Under the pieces are notes generated by a model. That model was not told where the DNA came from. It was given only the letters and a program-made list of their open reading frames with translations, and made no database searches. This document shows, piece after piece, positions 49,757-58,262 of a stretch of 64,000 bases of DNA (within the stretch, counting starts at the first letter, position 1; each line of letters opens with the position of its first letter). The position numbers were made by a program, and so were the translations under genes. Source of the stretch: SZUA-430 sp965227535 (GTDB lineage Bacteria > Pseudomonadota > Alphaproteobacteria > Micropepsales > Micropepsaceae); contig OZ245761.1 in assembly GCA_965227535.1 (NCBI GenBank), forward strand, positions 3,410,001 to 3,474,000. The letters are read 5' to 3'.

Positions 49757-51127
49757 GTGAAGAAGACGAAGTTGTTGTTGTTGGCCACGGCGGTTGTTGC
49801 CCTATCGGGCGGCAGTGCGTGGGCGAAGTCCTCGGCTGATCAGGTTGCTCGTTTGGGCAAGGACCTGACGCCGATGGGATCGGAACGGGCTGGCACGCCT
49901 GACGGGATGGTGCCGGCGTGGGATGGTGGCCTTTCGGCGCCGCCTGCGGGAGTGAAGTTCGACCCGAAGAAGGACAATCTGCCGAACCCGTTTGCGAGCG
50001 ATCCGGTGAAGTTCACGGTGACGGGCGCGAACGCGGCTCAGTACGACCAATATTTGACGGATGGCCACAAGGCCATGCTGAAGAAGTTTGGTTCGTACAA
50101 GCTGAAGGTCTACGAGTCGCGCCGGACGTGCGCCTTGCCGCAATATGCGTATGAAGCGATCAAGTACAACGCGGCGAACGCCGAACTGACGCCTGACGGC
50201 GACGGGATCAAGAACTTCAAGGTCGGTTATCCGTTCCCCATCGTGAACAACGCGATGGAACTGATGCACGACAAGCGGTTCTCGTTCCGCGGCTACAAGG
50301 TGACGCGTCAGTTTGCGGCGGCGCCGGTTCAATCGAACGGTTCGTACAATCTGATCTCGGTGCAGGACGAAGCGATCTTCCGCTACGCCAACCCTGGCGT
50401 GAAGTCGTCGGACGAGCTGAACAACATCGGCTTGCTCTATATCGCCAACACGATCGCCCCGGCCCGTTTGGCCGGCAACGTGATCTTGGTTCACGAGTCG
50501 ATCAACTCGGCTGTTGAGCCCCGCAAGGCTTGGGCGTACTCGCCTGGCACGCGTCGTGTTCGTCGCGCGCCGGACGTGGCTTACGACAACCCGGGCACGA
50601 ACACGGACGCCATGTCGACGTCGGACGCGTTTGACGGCTTCAACGGCGCTTTGGATCGCTACACCTGGGATCTGAAGCCGCGTCAGGTGAAGTTCATCGC
50701 CTACAACTCGTACGACATCTTGAAGACGAAATACGCGGACTATGTGAAGCCGTCGCATCCCAACCAGGATGTGGTGCGCTATGAGCCGCATCGTGTTCAC
50801 GTGGTCGAAGCCAAGCTGAAGCCCGGTTCGCGTCATATCTATGCGCGCCGCGTCTTCTACATGGACGAAGACTCGAAGGTCGTGAACAACGCGGAGAACT
50901 ATGACGGTCGTGGCCAGCTGTGGCGCTTCCAGGAAATCCCGCTTGTGAACGCGTATCACGTTCCGCACTGCGGCACGGGCGCTCTGGAGCTTGTGTATGA
51001 CTTGCTCTCGAGCCGTTATCTGGCGCTGTCGATGCGCGCTGAGGAGCCGCCGGTGAACTACTTCGCCGACGAACTCAACGAAGCGCGTTACACGCCGGAA
51101 GCCATCCGCACGCTGGGCGTCCGCTAG
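49757..51127 (+). CDS. DUF1329 domain protein (module copy 2)
   Basis: The 456-residue protein uses the same GTG start and the same GGAGG leader as copy 1. It differs from copy 1 by 10 substitutions, four of them in the first 70 residues just after the signal peptide (SADQ for PASE, and AGV for SGV), and otherwise only conservative changes. Function is expected to be the same: a LolA-like periplasmic ligand carrier. The upstream gap has 162 bp with a terminator, unlike copy 1. Confidence 0.88.
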   Translation: MKKTKLLLLATAVVALSGGSAWAKSSADQVARLGKDLTPMGSERAGTPDGMVPAWDGGLSAPPAGVKFDPKKDNLPNPFASDPVKFTVTGANAAQYDQYLTDGHKAMLKKFGSYKLKVYESRRTCALPQYAYEAIKYNAANAELTPDGDGIKNFKVGYPFPIVNNAMELMHDKRFSFRGYKVTRQFAAAPVQSNGSYNLISVQDEAIFRYANPGVKSSDELNNIGLLYIANTIAPARLAGNVILVHESINSAVEPRKAWAYSPGTRRVRRAPDVAYDNPGTNTDAMSTSDAFDGFNGALDRYTWDLKPRQVKFIAYNSYDILKTKYADYVKPSHPNQDVVRYEPHRVHVVEAKLKPGSRHIYARRVFYMDEDSKVVNNAENYDGRGQLWRFQEIPLVNAYHVPHCGTGALELVYDLLSSRYLALSMRAEEPPVNYFADELNEARYTPEAIRTLGVR

Positions 51128-51153
51128 ATCTGGGCGTAAGCTGAACTGAATGG

Positions 51154-51186
51154 GGCCGGTCTTCGTAATCGCGAAGGCCGGCCTTT
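51154..51186 (+). terminator. Terminator after DUF1329 copy 2
   Basis: The same stem-loop as at 45066-45098, with the whole 70-bp post-stop stretch identical between copies. Confidence 0.75.
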
Positions 51187-51225
51187 ATCTTGTGTAAATG
51201 GGAACGGTGGTGCGATGTCGAGTCG

Positions 51226-51399
51226 GCTTCACCACCAAGACACCAAGACACCAAGAATTTGAGGGCCACGAAGGAGCCGGATGCAGCCCAAAGATGAATC
51301 TTCAGCGCGCCGCAGGCGCGCTATCGACAAGTCGGAGAGCTACCTTCACCGTCTCAACTGTCTGGGCCTCTTGGTGTCTTTGTGCCTTGGTGGTCAAGC
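51226..51399. repeat. Long inverted repeat, family copy G (ACCAAGAC type)
   Basis: Nearly identical to copy F: left arm 51226-51255 and right arm 51370-51399 with the same inner palindrome and the same GCTGAATCGAAACCGC flank. Small arm differences from copy F (CAAGACACCAAGACACC against CAAGACACAAAGACACC) show some drift since the duplication. Confidence 0.88.
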
Positions 51400-51461
51400 T
51401 GAATCGAAACCGCATCAACCGCAGCCGTAGAGTCTGATCAGAGAGTCCGAAGGGTAAGCCG

Positions 51462-52667
51462 ATGAAGTTGAGACCGTCGCACATCGCCATCGCCGCAGCA
51501 TTTGCCGGCGCAGGCTTCCTCGCGCCGATGGCGCTGTCGGTTGTGCCGCCGAAGGACGGCCACGCCGTTCAGTCGAAGCTGGCGGCTGAGGCGTTGCTCT
51601 TAGGGGTGACCCGGGCGGGCAAGCGGATCGTGGCGGTTGGCGAGTACGGGAACATTTTGCTCTCCGACGACGACGGCAAGACGTGGCATCAGGCCAAGGA
51701 CGTGCCGACGACGGTGACGCTGACGGCGGTTCACTTTGCCGACGAGAAGACCGGTTGGGCAGTGGGTCACGACACGCTGATCCTGCACACGACCGACGGC
51801 GGCGAGACGTGGACGAAACAGTTCGGCGGCGGGGCGAGCGAGAACTCGCTGCTGTCGGTGTATTTTGCCGATGCCAGCCATGGCTGGGCGATCGGCGCGT
51901 TCAACTTCACGGCCGAGACCAAGGACGGCGGCAAGACCTGGGTTGAGCGTCAGACCTTGGCCCGCCCGCCGGCGGTGGCGCCTGGCGCAGCCGCGCCTGT
52001 GCCGGCGGCCGCCCCGGCTGCATCGGCGGAGCCGTTTGACCCGACGAAAGCCAAACGCCCGGATGATCCCTATGCGGCGGCGACGGGCGATGAGAACCAC
52101 TTGAACCAGATGTTCGCCGGCCCCGACGCGAACACGCTGTTCGTGGCGGCGGAGGCGGGTGCCGTCTACCGCTCGCTCGACGGCGGCGCGAACTGGGAGA
52201 AGGTTCTGACCGGCTATATCGGTTCGTTCTGGGGCGGCCTGACCGCCAAGGACGGCACGGTCTATGCGGCCGGCATGCGCGGCAACATCTGGAAGTCGAC
52301 CGACAAGGGCGCGACCTGGGCCAAGGCCGACACGCACGGCGCCGACCAATCGATCTCGACCGGCTTGCAGCTTGCCGACGGCAGCCTGGTGTTCGTCGGC
52401 CTCGGCGGCCAGGTCCTGTACTCGGAAGACGGCAAGGCGTTCACGCTGACCTACCGCGCCGACCGCAAGGGCCTGAACGCGGTGCTTCAGGACGGCGGCT
52501 CGCTCTTGGTCTTCGGCGAAGCCGGCGTCCAGACGCAGACGCTCAAAGCCAACCCGGCGGAGATCGAAGAAGCGCCACCGCCGCCACCGGCAGCGCCAGC
52601 CGAAGCCGCACCGGCCGAAGCAGCACCGACACCGCCGCCTGCTGCACCGGCAGGCAACGGCGGTTGA
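51462..52667 (+). CDS. YCF48-like beta-propeller protein (module copy 2)
   Basis: The 401-residue protein repeats copy 1: signal/anchor MKLRPSHIAIAAAFAGAGFL, six YCF48/BNR blades and an Ala/Pro/Glu-rich tail. By eye about 19 substitutions lie in the first 370 residues, many on blade surfaces (for example SLDGGANWEKV for SLDAGATWTKV). The tail differs more. The stop is followed 35 bp later by a hairpin terminator. Confidence 0.85.
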   Translation: MKLRPSHIAIAAAFAGAGFLAPMALSVVPPKDGHAVQSKLAAEALLLGVTRAGKRIVAVGEYGNILLSDDDGKTWHQAKDVPTTVTLTAVHFADEKTGWAVGHDTLILHTTDGGETWTKQFGGGASENSLLSVYFADASHGWAIGAFNFTAETKDGGKTWVERQTLARPPAVAPGAAAPVPAAAPAASAEPFDPTKAKRPDDPYAAATGDENHLNQMFAGPDANTLFVAAEAGAVYRSLDGGANWEKVLTGYIGSFWGGLTAKDGTVYAAGMRGNIWKSTDKGATWAKADTHGADQSISTGLQLADGSLVFVGLGGQVLYSEDGKAFTLTYRADRKGLNAVLQDGGSLLVFGEAGVQTQTLKANPAEIEEAPPPPPAAPAEAAPAEAAPTPPPAAPAGNGG

Positions 52668-52701
52668 CGCACTGCAGCAAAGGCTGAATTTCTGAGTTCC
52701 T

Positions 52702-52737
52702 TGACGCGCTCATCACCATGACGTGCGCGTCATTTTT
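52702..52737 (+). terminator. Terminator after YCF48 copy 2
   Basis: TGACGCGC (52702-52709) pairs with GCGCGTCA (52725-52732) and is followed by five T residues. It separates the module from the di-iron protein pair. Confidence 0.6.
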
Positions 52738-52805
52738 CTTGGCCGAGGCCCCCGTTCGCCCTACCATTCTTCCCAACAACGCAAAAAACGTACGGAGGAA
52801 TGGAA

Positions 52806-53930
52806 ATGTCCGAACTCAAGAACATCACAAAAGACCCCGCCTACAACGCGGTCGATCCCGAAGACTTCCCCTCGATGATGGACGTCGACCGCTACAACGC
52901 GCGCTCGACCGCGTTCGATAAAATCATCTCCGCGACCCACGACCACTTCTGGGATCCGCTCGACAAGAAATACATCGACTTCTCTGAGCCCTTCGACATC
53001 GAGAAGGACTACATGGTCGACCCCGCGCTGATGACGGAGTTGCGCACGGCGGTCGGCGACAAGCTCGACGAACGCGGCAAGATCAAACTTACGAACTTGA
53101 ACACGCTCTGGTCGTTCTCATCGATCCTGCACGGCGAACAAGGCGCGCTCTCGCTCTCGGCTTCGCTCTGCCACATCCTCCGCGATCCCGGCGCACAGGA
53201 ATACGCCGCGAACCAAACGCGCGAAGAAGCACGCCACGTCACGGGCTTTGCGAAATACATCCAAGCCCGTTGGGGCAAACCCGCACCGGTCGGCCCCGCA
53301 CTGGGCTCGCTGCTCACAGACCTCGTCCTCTCGCCGCTCGTCTGGAAGAAACTCGTCGGCATGCAGATGCTGGTCGAAGGCCTCGCGATGGGCGCATTCG
53401 CGACGTTCTATCAAAAGGGCAACGACCCCCTGATGGTAAAACTCTGCCAGCTCGTGATGACGGACGAAGCCTTCCACCACAAATTCGGAAAGATCTGGGC
53501 CGACCGCACGATCCCGCATCTGTCGGCCGGCGAAGCCGAGAAGATCGAAGACTGGGCCTGGGAAGTGTTCCAAGTCCTGCTCTTCAACCTCGCAAGCCCC
53601 GATCAAAAAGGTTGGATCTACCGCGAACTCGGCCTCGACCCGGTCTGGGTGCAACAAGCCTTCATGGAAGCGCTCACCGACGCGGAGATCCGCAAAGAGC
53701 TTCAGGAATCGACCAACATTTTCCGCGTACTGATCAAGACGCTGTTGAAGGCCGGCATCATCACCGACCGCACGCGTAACAACTACGCCGCCTATATCGA
53801 CATGGCCGAACTCCATAACGAAGGCGACCGCATGGTCGGCGACGACATTGCCGAGGAAGGCATCAAATATCTGATGCAGCTGAACGGCGGAAAAATCCTG
53901 CGCACGCCCTCCAGCATCGCCGCCGAATAG
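52806..53930 (+). CDS. Ferritin-like di-iron carboxylate protein (paralogue 1)
   Basis: The 374-residue protein has a complete R2/desaturase-type di-iron ligand set, evenly spaced: Glu111 (LHGEQGAL), Glu141xxHis144 (EEARHV), Glu191 (LVEGLAMGAF) and Glu221xxHis224 (DEAFHHKFG). The two Glu-to-ExxH distances are both 30 residues. This is known from ribonucleotide reductase R2, acyl-ACP desaturases and amine oxygenases such as AurF, so an O2-activating oxidase or oxygenase is likely; the substrate is unknown. ATG at 52806 is preferred because GGAGG is then seven bases upstream; at 52800 it would be one base away. It is paired with a paralogue eleven bases downstream. Confidence 0.82.
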   Translation: MSELKNITKDPAYNAVDPEDFPSMMDVDRYNARSTAFDKIISATHDHFWDPLDKKYIDFSEPFDIEKDYMVDPALMTELRTAVGDKLDERGKIKLTNLNTLWSFSSILHGEQGALSLSASLCHILRDPGAQEYAANQTREEARHVTGFAKYIQARWGKPAPVGPALGSLLTDLVLSPLVWKKLVGMQMLVEGLAMGAFATFYQKGNDPLMVKLCQLVMTDEAFHHKFGKIWADRTIPHLSAGEAEKIEDWAWEVFQVLLFNLASPDQKGWIYRELGLDPVWVQQAFMEALTDAEIRKELQESTNIFRVLIKTLLKAGIITDRTRNNYAAYIDMAELHNEGDRMVGDDIAEEGIKYLMQLNGGKILRTPSSIAAE

Positions 53931-53941
53931 GGAGCCGACAG

Positions 53942-55060
53942 ATGGAAAACAACATCACCAAGGATGTCGCCTACGACGCTGTCGCGCCCGACGATTTCCG
54001 CTCGATGATGGACGTCGACCGCTACAACGCGCGCTCGACCGCGTTCGACAAGATCATCTCGGCGACGCACGACCATTTCTGGGACCCGCTCGATCCCAAA
54101 TACATCGATTACTCGACGCCGTTCGACATGAAGAACGAATACATGATGCCGCCGTTCTTGAATCTCGATCTGCAGACGGCGATCGGCGACAAGCTGGACG
54201 AAGGCCAAAAGATCCGCCTGGTGAATTCGTCCGTCCGCTGGGGCCTGTCCTCGATCCTGCACGGCGAACAAGGCGCGCTCTCGCTGTCGGCCTCGCTCTG
54301 CCACGTGCTGCGCGACCCCGGCGCGCAAGAATACGCCGCCAATCAAACCCGCGAAGAGGCCCGCCACGTCACGGGCTTTGCGATGTACATCAAAGCCCGC
54401 TGGGGCAAGCCGCTCCCCGTCGGCCCCGCGCTGGGCAATCTGCTGTCGGAAATGGTGCTCTCGCCCTACGTCTGGAAAAAGCTCGTCGGCATGCAAATGC
54501 TGGTTGAGGGCCTCGCGATGGGCGCCTTCGCCACCAACTATCAGTACACGAACGATCCGCTGCTGAAGCGCCTCTCCCAACTCGTGATGACGGACGAAGC
54601 CTTCCACCACAAATTCGGAAAAATCTGGGCCGACCGCACGATCCCGCACCTCTCGCAAGCCGAGCGCGACCTGATTGAAGACTGGGCCGCGCAAGTCTTC
54701 CAGGGTCTGCTCTTCAACCTGGGCAGCCCCGAACAGAAGAAGCCGATCTACGCCGAATTCGGCATCGACTGGGAATGGGCGCAGAACGCCTTCCGCGAAG
54801 CCTTCACCAACGCCCGCGTCCGCGAACGCATGAAGGACTCGACCAATATCTTCCGCGTCCTGATCAAGACGCTGTTGAAGGCCGGCATCATCACCGACCG
54901 CACGCGCGGCATTTACGCCGCCTTCGTCGACATGGCCGAACTTCACAAAGAAGGCGACCGCATGATCGGCGACGACATCGCCGAAGAAGGCATCAAATAC
55001 CTAATGCAACTAAACGGCAGCCAAGGCCGCACGCCCATGAGCCTAGCCGCCGCCGAATAG
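53942..55060 (+). CDS. Ferritin-like di-iron carboxylate protein (paralogue 2)
   Basis: The 372-residue protein keeps all di-iron ligands of paralogue 1: Glu109, Glu139xxHis142, Glu189 and Glu219xxHis222. Long blocks are shared (SMMDVDRYNARSTAFDKIIS, LVGMQMLVEGLAMGAFAT), while the stretch after residue 58 (STPFDMKNEYMMPPF) and the substrate-side region around NSSVRWG differ. It follows paralogue 1 by eleven bases with GGAGCC upstream, so a two-subunit enzyme is plausible. No ferredoxin or flavin reductase partner is adjacent. Confidence 0.82.
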   Translation: MENNITKDVAYDAVAPDDFRSMMDVDRYNARSTAFDKIISATHDHFWDPLDPKYIDYSTPFDMKNEYMMPPFLNLDLQTAIGDKLDEGQKIRLVNSSVRWGLSSILHGEQGALSLSASLCHVLRDPGAQEYAANQTREEARHVTGFAMYIKARWGKPLPVGPALGNLLSEMVLSPYVWKKLVGMQMLVEGLAMGAFATNYQYTNDPLLKRLSQLVMTDEAFHHKFGKIWADRTIPHLSQAERDLIEDWAAQVFQGLLFNLGSPEQKKPIYAEFGIDWEWAQNAFREAFTNARVRERMKDSTNIFRVLIKTLLKAGIITDRTRGIYAAFVDMAELHKEGDRMIGDDIAEEGIKYLMQLNGSQGRTPMSLAAAE

Positions 55061-55077
55061 AAACAAGCGCCGCTCAT

Positions 55078-55099
55078 CCTCCCCCGCAAGCGGGGGAGG
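55078..55099. repeat. Short GC palindrome (REP-like)
   Basis: CCTCCCCCGC and GCGGGGGAGG form a 10-bp stem with a two-base spacer. It lies 17 bp after the second di-iron gene and could stop transcription or be a dispersed palindrome; similar GC-rich C/G blocks make up the outer arms at 59437-59798. Confidence 0.55.
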
Positions 55100-55114
55100 G
55101 GGACCGCGTCAGCG

Positions 55115-55681
55115 GTGGAGGGGGCGACGCTGCCCCAACACATCAAACCAACCCGCATCGTCATCTCTGGCTGCTCAGCCGGCGGCAAATCAACGCTGCT
55201 TGCCGAACTAGCCCGCCGCGGCCACCGCACCTTCGCCGAACCCGGCCGCGACATCGTCAAAGCCGAACTGGCGTCGGGCGGCGAAGCGCTCCCCTGGACC
55301 AACCCGCAACGCTTCGCCGAACGCTGCATCGCCCTCGCCATCGAACACATCAAAGCATCGCAAAGCGAAACGCGCGCCTTCTTCGACCGCAGCCTGATCG
55401 ACGCCGTCAGTGCCCTCGAACACATGAGGCTGCCGGTCCCCGACACAGCCTGCCGCGCACTCGATGCGAAACCCTACGCAAGCCGCGTCTTCATGGCCCC
55501 ACCATGGCCCGAACTCTTCGCCACCGACACCGAACGCCGCCACACCTTCGAAGACTCAACCGCCGAATACGAACGCCTGCTGGTCAGCTACAAAAACCAC
55601 GGCCACGACATCGTCCTCATCCCCAAACAACCCGTCGATCAACGCGCCGATTTCATCCTGCAAAACCTGCCCACGCCATAA
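55115..55681 (+). CDS. AAA-type P-loop ATPase (NadR/Ttd14-like)
   Basis: The 188-residue protein has a Walker A motif ISGCSAGGKSTLL (about residues 17-29), an Asp-rich switch in AFFDRSLIDAVSAL (about 90-103) and the kinase-like lid with FMAPPWPELFATD followed by ERRHTFED. This fits the AAA_28 (NadR/Ttd14) group of small nucleotide-binding proteins. The only plausible start is a GTG at 55115 inside a GC-rich repeat-like stretch, so the first twelve residues may not be original. The 3' end overlaps the convergent frameshifted gene by 29 bp. Confidence 0.8.
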   Translation: MEGATLPQHIKPTRIVISGCSAGGKSTLLAELARRGHRTFAEPGRDIVKAELASGGEALPWTNPQRFAERCIALAIEHIKASQSETRAFFDRSLIDAVSALEHMRLPVPDTACRALDAKPYASRVFMAPPWPELFATDTERRHTFEDSTAEYERLLVSYKNHGHDIVLIPKQPVDQRADFILQNLPTP

Positions 55682-56728
55682 TCGCCGCATTCATCTCCCG
55701 CGGATAGGTGTGGCTCAGGTCCTCGATCTCGCGATACGTCACGTCCGCGCCGGCAGCCGAAAGGGCCCGCTGCGCTTCACGCGCCATCGTCGGCGGGAAC
55801 ATCCAGTCCAGCCGTCCGTGCACGATATGGATCGGCAACCCGCGCATGCGCTCCGCATCCACCATCTGCGCCAGCAGCGGATGAAACGCAGCCGACACCG
55901 GCGCCAGATGCGTGAACGGCGACCCGCCCTCCAACCCCGACACATAAGTGAACGTACCGCCGTCGCTCATGCCGGTGAGCAACAGCCGCGCCGGATCGAC
56001 CGACCATTCCGACCGCACGAATTCCAGAATGCGCAAGATGTTCGGCGTATCGACGTCATCGCCGGTCAGCGACCACGTGCCCTGCACCGACGTCGGCGCA
56101 ACCAGGATCGCGCCGCGGCTGCGCGCATCGCGCAACCAACTCCACAAGAACTGCCGCCCCGTCCCGCTGCCGCCATGCAGTGCCATCACCAGCGGCCAGC
56201 TGCGATTGGGCGAATAATGCTCCGGCACATAAAGCCAGAACCCGCTGCGCTCATCCTCGCCCGCACCGAACTCCACACCCCGACGCGATCATGCACCGGC
56301 GGACGCATGAAAAGCGCCTGAAGCACCTCATCCGATCGCAGCGCCGGATCAAGAAAGAACCGGTTCACCGGCGGCAACAAACCGGCAAGCGGATAAAGCG
56401 CCTCAAGCCCCATCGGCACAAACCGGAACGCACGAAACGCCGCGCGAATATCCCCCGACCCATCCTCCAACCCACGCAACACCGCAAACGCCTGAAGCGC
56501 AGCCTCCCCCGCCGCCTCCAGCGCCTCGTTCAACCCGCCAACACCCGCAAGCACCTCGCGCGTACTCGCCCGCGCCACGCGCAAATCCTCATCCGGCGTC
56601 CCGATCTGCGCCATGACGGACGCAAAGCGAGGCGGATGAAAATGCCGCGCGACGAACATCAACATCTCATACGCCCGCAACAACGGTTGCAGCACCACAA
56701 CAAGGGCGTCGGCTTCACGCTCATCCAT
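55653..56728 (-). pseudogene. Phospholipase/carboxylesterase-like gene split by a frameshift
   Basis: Two minus-strand frames together make one protein. The first (start 56728, MDEREADALVVVLQPLLRAY) gives an N-terminal helical domain, including LEALYPLAGLLPPVNRFFLD, up to HDRVGV near 56278. The second continues as EFGAGEDERSGFWLYVPE with the alpha/beta-hydrolase core: LVMALHGGSGTGRQFLWSWL, the nucleophile LLTGMSDGGTF (GxSxG) and His in EDLSHTYP. The frames are joined by a CA-dinucleotide site at 56274-56277, where one CA too many would restore a single frame. It may be a recent mutation or an assembly error. If intact, it would be a periplasmic or cytoplasmic esterase. Confidence 0.75.
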
Positions 56729-56820
56729 GGTCAGGCTCACTCCATCCGCGATTGTGCAGTTCGCGCTTCGTTCGTATAGTCGCGCACGATGCGGCCCAAA
56801 CACAAGGCAAGGAAGCGCCC

Positions 56821-57612
56821 GTGAACTACGCGAACTACGAACGCATCAAGGCTCATCGCGAAGGCCGCATCCTGACGCTGACGCTGACCAACCAGCCGAA
56901 GATGAACGCCGTCGACGGCCTCATGCATCGCGAACTCGCGCAGATCTTCTACGACGTCCAGGAAGACCGTGACGCCGACATCGTCGTCCTCACCGGCGAC
57001 GGCAACGCATTCTCCGCCGGCGGCGACATCGACTGGATGCGCCGCGCCGCGGAAGGCAAAGAAGAAGGCCCCAGCACCAACGAAGGCAAGAAGGTCATCT
57101 TCGGCCTTCTCGATCTGGAAAAGCCGATCATCGCCAAAGTGCGCGGCCCCGCCATCGGCCTCGGCTGCACCATTGCGCTCTTCTGCGACGTCATCTTCGC
57201 CGCAGAAACCGCGCGCTTCGCCGACCCGCACGTGAAGGTCGGCGTGGTCGCAGGCGACGGCGGCGCGGTCATCTGGCCCCAGCTCGTCGGCTACGCGCGC
57301 GCCAAGGAATACCTGATGACCGGCGACCCGCTCACCGGCAAAGAAGCCGAACGCATCGGCTTGATCAATCACGTCGTCCCCGACGCCGACCTCGACGCCC
57401 GCGTCGACGCCTTCGCGAAGAAACTCGCGGCCGGCGCCCCGCAAGCGATCAAATACACAAAAGTCTCCACGAACCTCGCATTGAAGGCGCTGGCGCACAC
57501 CATCTTGGACGCCTCGATGGCCTACGAAATGATGACCTTCGCGACCAAGGACCACCGCGAAGCCGTCGCCGCCTTCCTCGAAAAACGCAAACCAAATTTC
57601 ACGGGGACATAA
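56821..57612 (+). CDS. Enoyl-CoA hydratase/isomerase family protein
   Basis: The 263-residue protein starts at a GTG with AAGGAA seven bases upstream. Crotonase features are VLTGDGNAFSAGGDIDWM (oxyanion hole, about residues 58-75), KVRGPAIGLGCTIALFCD (about 107-124) and GVVAGDGGAVIWPQLVG (about 140-156). The last carries Asp where many hydratases have Glu, which is common in related isomerases or hydratases. The stop overlaps the alkB start (TAATG), and alkB overlaps the acyl-CoA dehydrogenase start, so the three form one operon. Confidence 0.9.
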   Translation: MNYANYERIKAHREGRILTLTLTNQPKMNAVDGLMHRELAQIFYDVQEDRDADIVVLTGDGNAFSAGGDIDWMRRAAEGKEEGPSTNEGKKVIFGLLDLEKPIIAKVRGPAIGLGCTIALFCDVIFAAETARFADPHVKVGVVAGDGGAVIWPQLVGYARAKEYLMTGDPLTGKEAERIGLINHVVPDADLDARVDAFAKKLAAGAPQAIKYTKVSTNLALKALAHTILDASMAYEMMTFATKDHREAVAAFLEKRKPNFTGT

Positions 57613-58262
57613 TGGCGACGCTCTTCGCCGATCTGCCGGATGTTCTACCCGACGGCGTGGCGGTCTTCCGCAACCGCGTGAAGCCGTCGGACCAACGCGC
57701 CATCCTCGACGACGTCGCGCAAGCGATCGACGAGGCGCCGCTCTTCCGCCCGCAAATGCCGACCGGCCCCTACATGATCAACAGCCTGACGAACCTGGGC
57801 GCGCTCGGCTGGATCTCCGATAAACGCGGCTACCGCTACGAACCCACGCATCCCACGACCGGCAACCCCTGGCCGCCGATCCCGCCCATCATCCGCGACC
57901 TCGCCAAAACCCTCGTGCGCGAAGCGAACCTCGGCGACTTCGAACCCGACGCCTGCCTCGTCAACGTCTACGCCGCCGACGGCAAACTCAGCCTCCATCG
58001 CGACTACGACGAAGCCGACTTCGCCTGGCCCATCGTCTCGTTCTCCTTCGGCAACGACGCCGACTTCGCGCTCGGCGGCCTCAAGCGCAGCGACAAGACG
58101 CAAGCCATCACGCTCCATTCCGGCGACGTCATGGTCTTCGGCGGCCCCAGCCGCCTGCGCTATCACGGCGTCAAACGCATCCGCCCCGGCACCTCGCCGA
58201 TCGCCCATCCTGTGCTACCAGAGGGCGGCCGCATCAATCTCACCCTAAGGCGCGCGCGATGA
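57612..58262 (+). CDS. alkB: AlkB-type 2-oxoglutarate/Fe(II) DNA repair dioxygenase
   Basis: The 216-residue protein demethylates 1-methyladenine and 3-methylcytosine in DNA. It shows the AlkB jelly-roll with MINSLTNLGALGWISDKRGY, the metal motif SLHRDYDEADF (HxD, about residues 131-135), the second His in RLRYHGVKRI (about 186) and the 2-oxoglutarate site RINLTLRRAR (Arg pair near the end). Both ends overlap neighbouring genes by a few bases (TAATG and ATGA), so it is translated within an acyl-CoA operon, which is unusual company. Confidence 0.93.
   Translation: MATLFADLPDVLPDGVAVFRNRVKPSDQRAILDDVAQAIDEAPLFRPQMPTGPYMINSLTNLGALGWISDKRGYRYEPTHPTTGNPWPPIPPIIRDLAKTLVREANLGDFEPDACLVNVYAADGKLSLHRDYDEADFAWPIVSFSFGNDADFALGGLKRSDKTQAITLHSGDVMVFGGPSRLRYHGVKRIRPGTSPIAHPVLPEGGRINLTLRRAR

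Larger units (their letters stand above)
49711..52650. repeat. Large direct repeat, copy 2 (DUF1329 - spacer - YCF48 block)
   Basis: Second copy of the block at 43623-46590. Coding sequences, the post-DUF1329 terminator and the inverted repeat are all retained. The 5' boundary is sharp, at the leader just upstream of DUF1329. Confidence 0.85.

Noticed and set aside
45155..51399. Repeats with 8-bp periodic units as a possible CRISPR array
   Set aside because: Units are too short, directly adjacent without spacers, and arranged as inverted arms; no cas genes are present.
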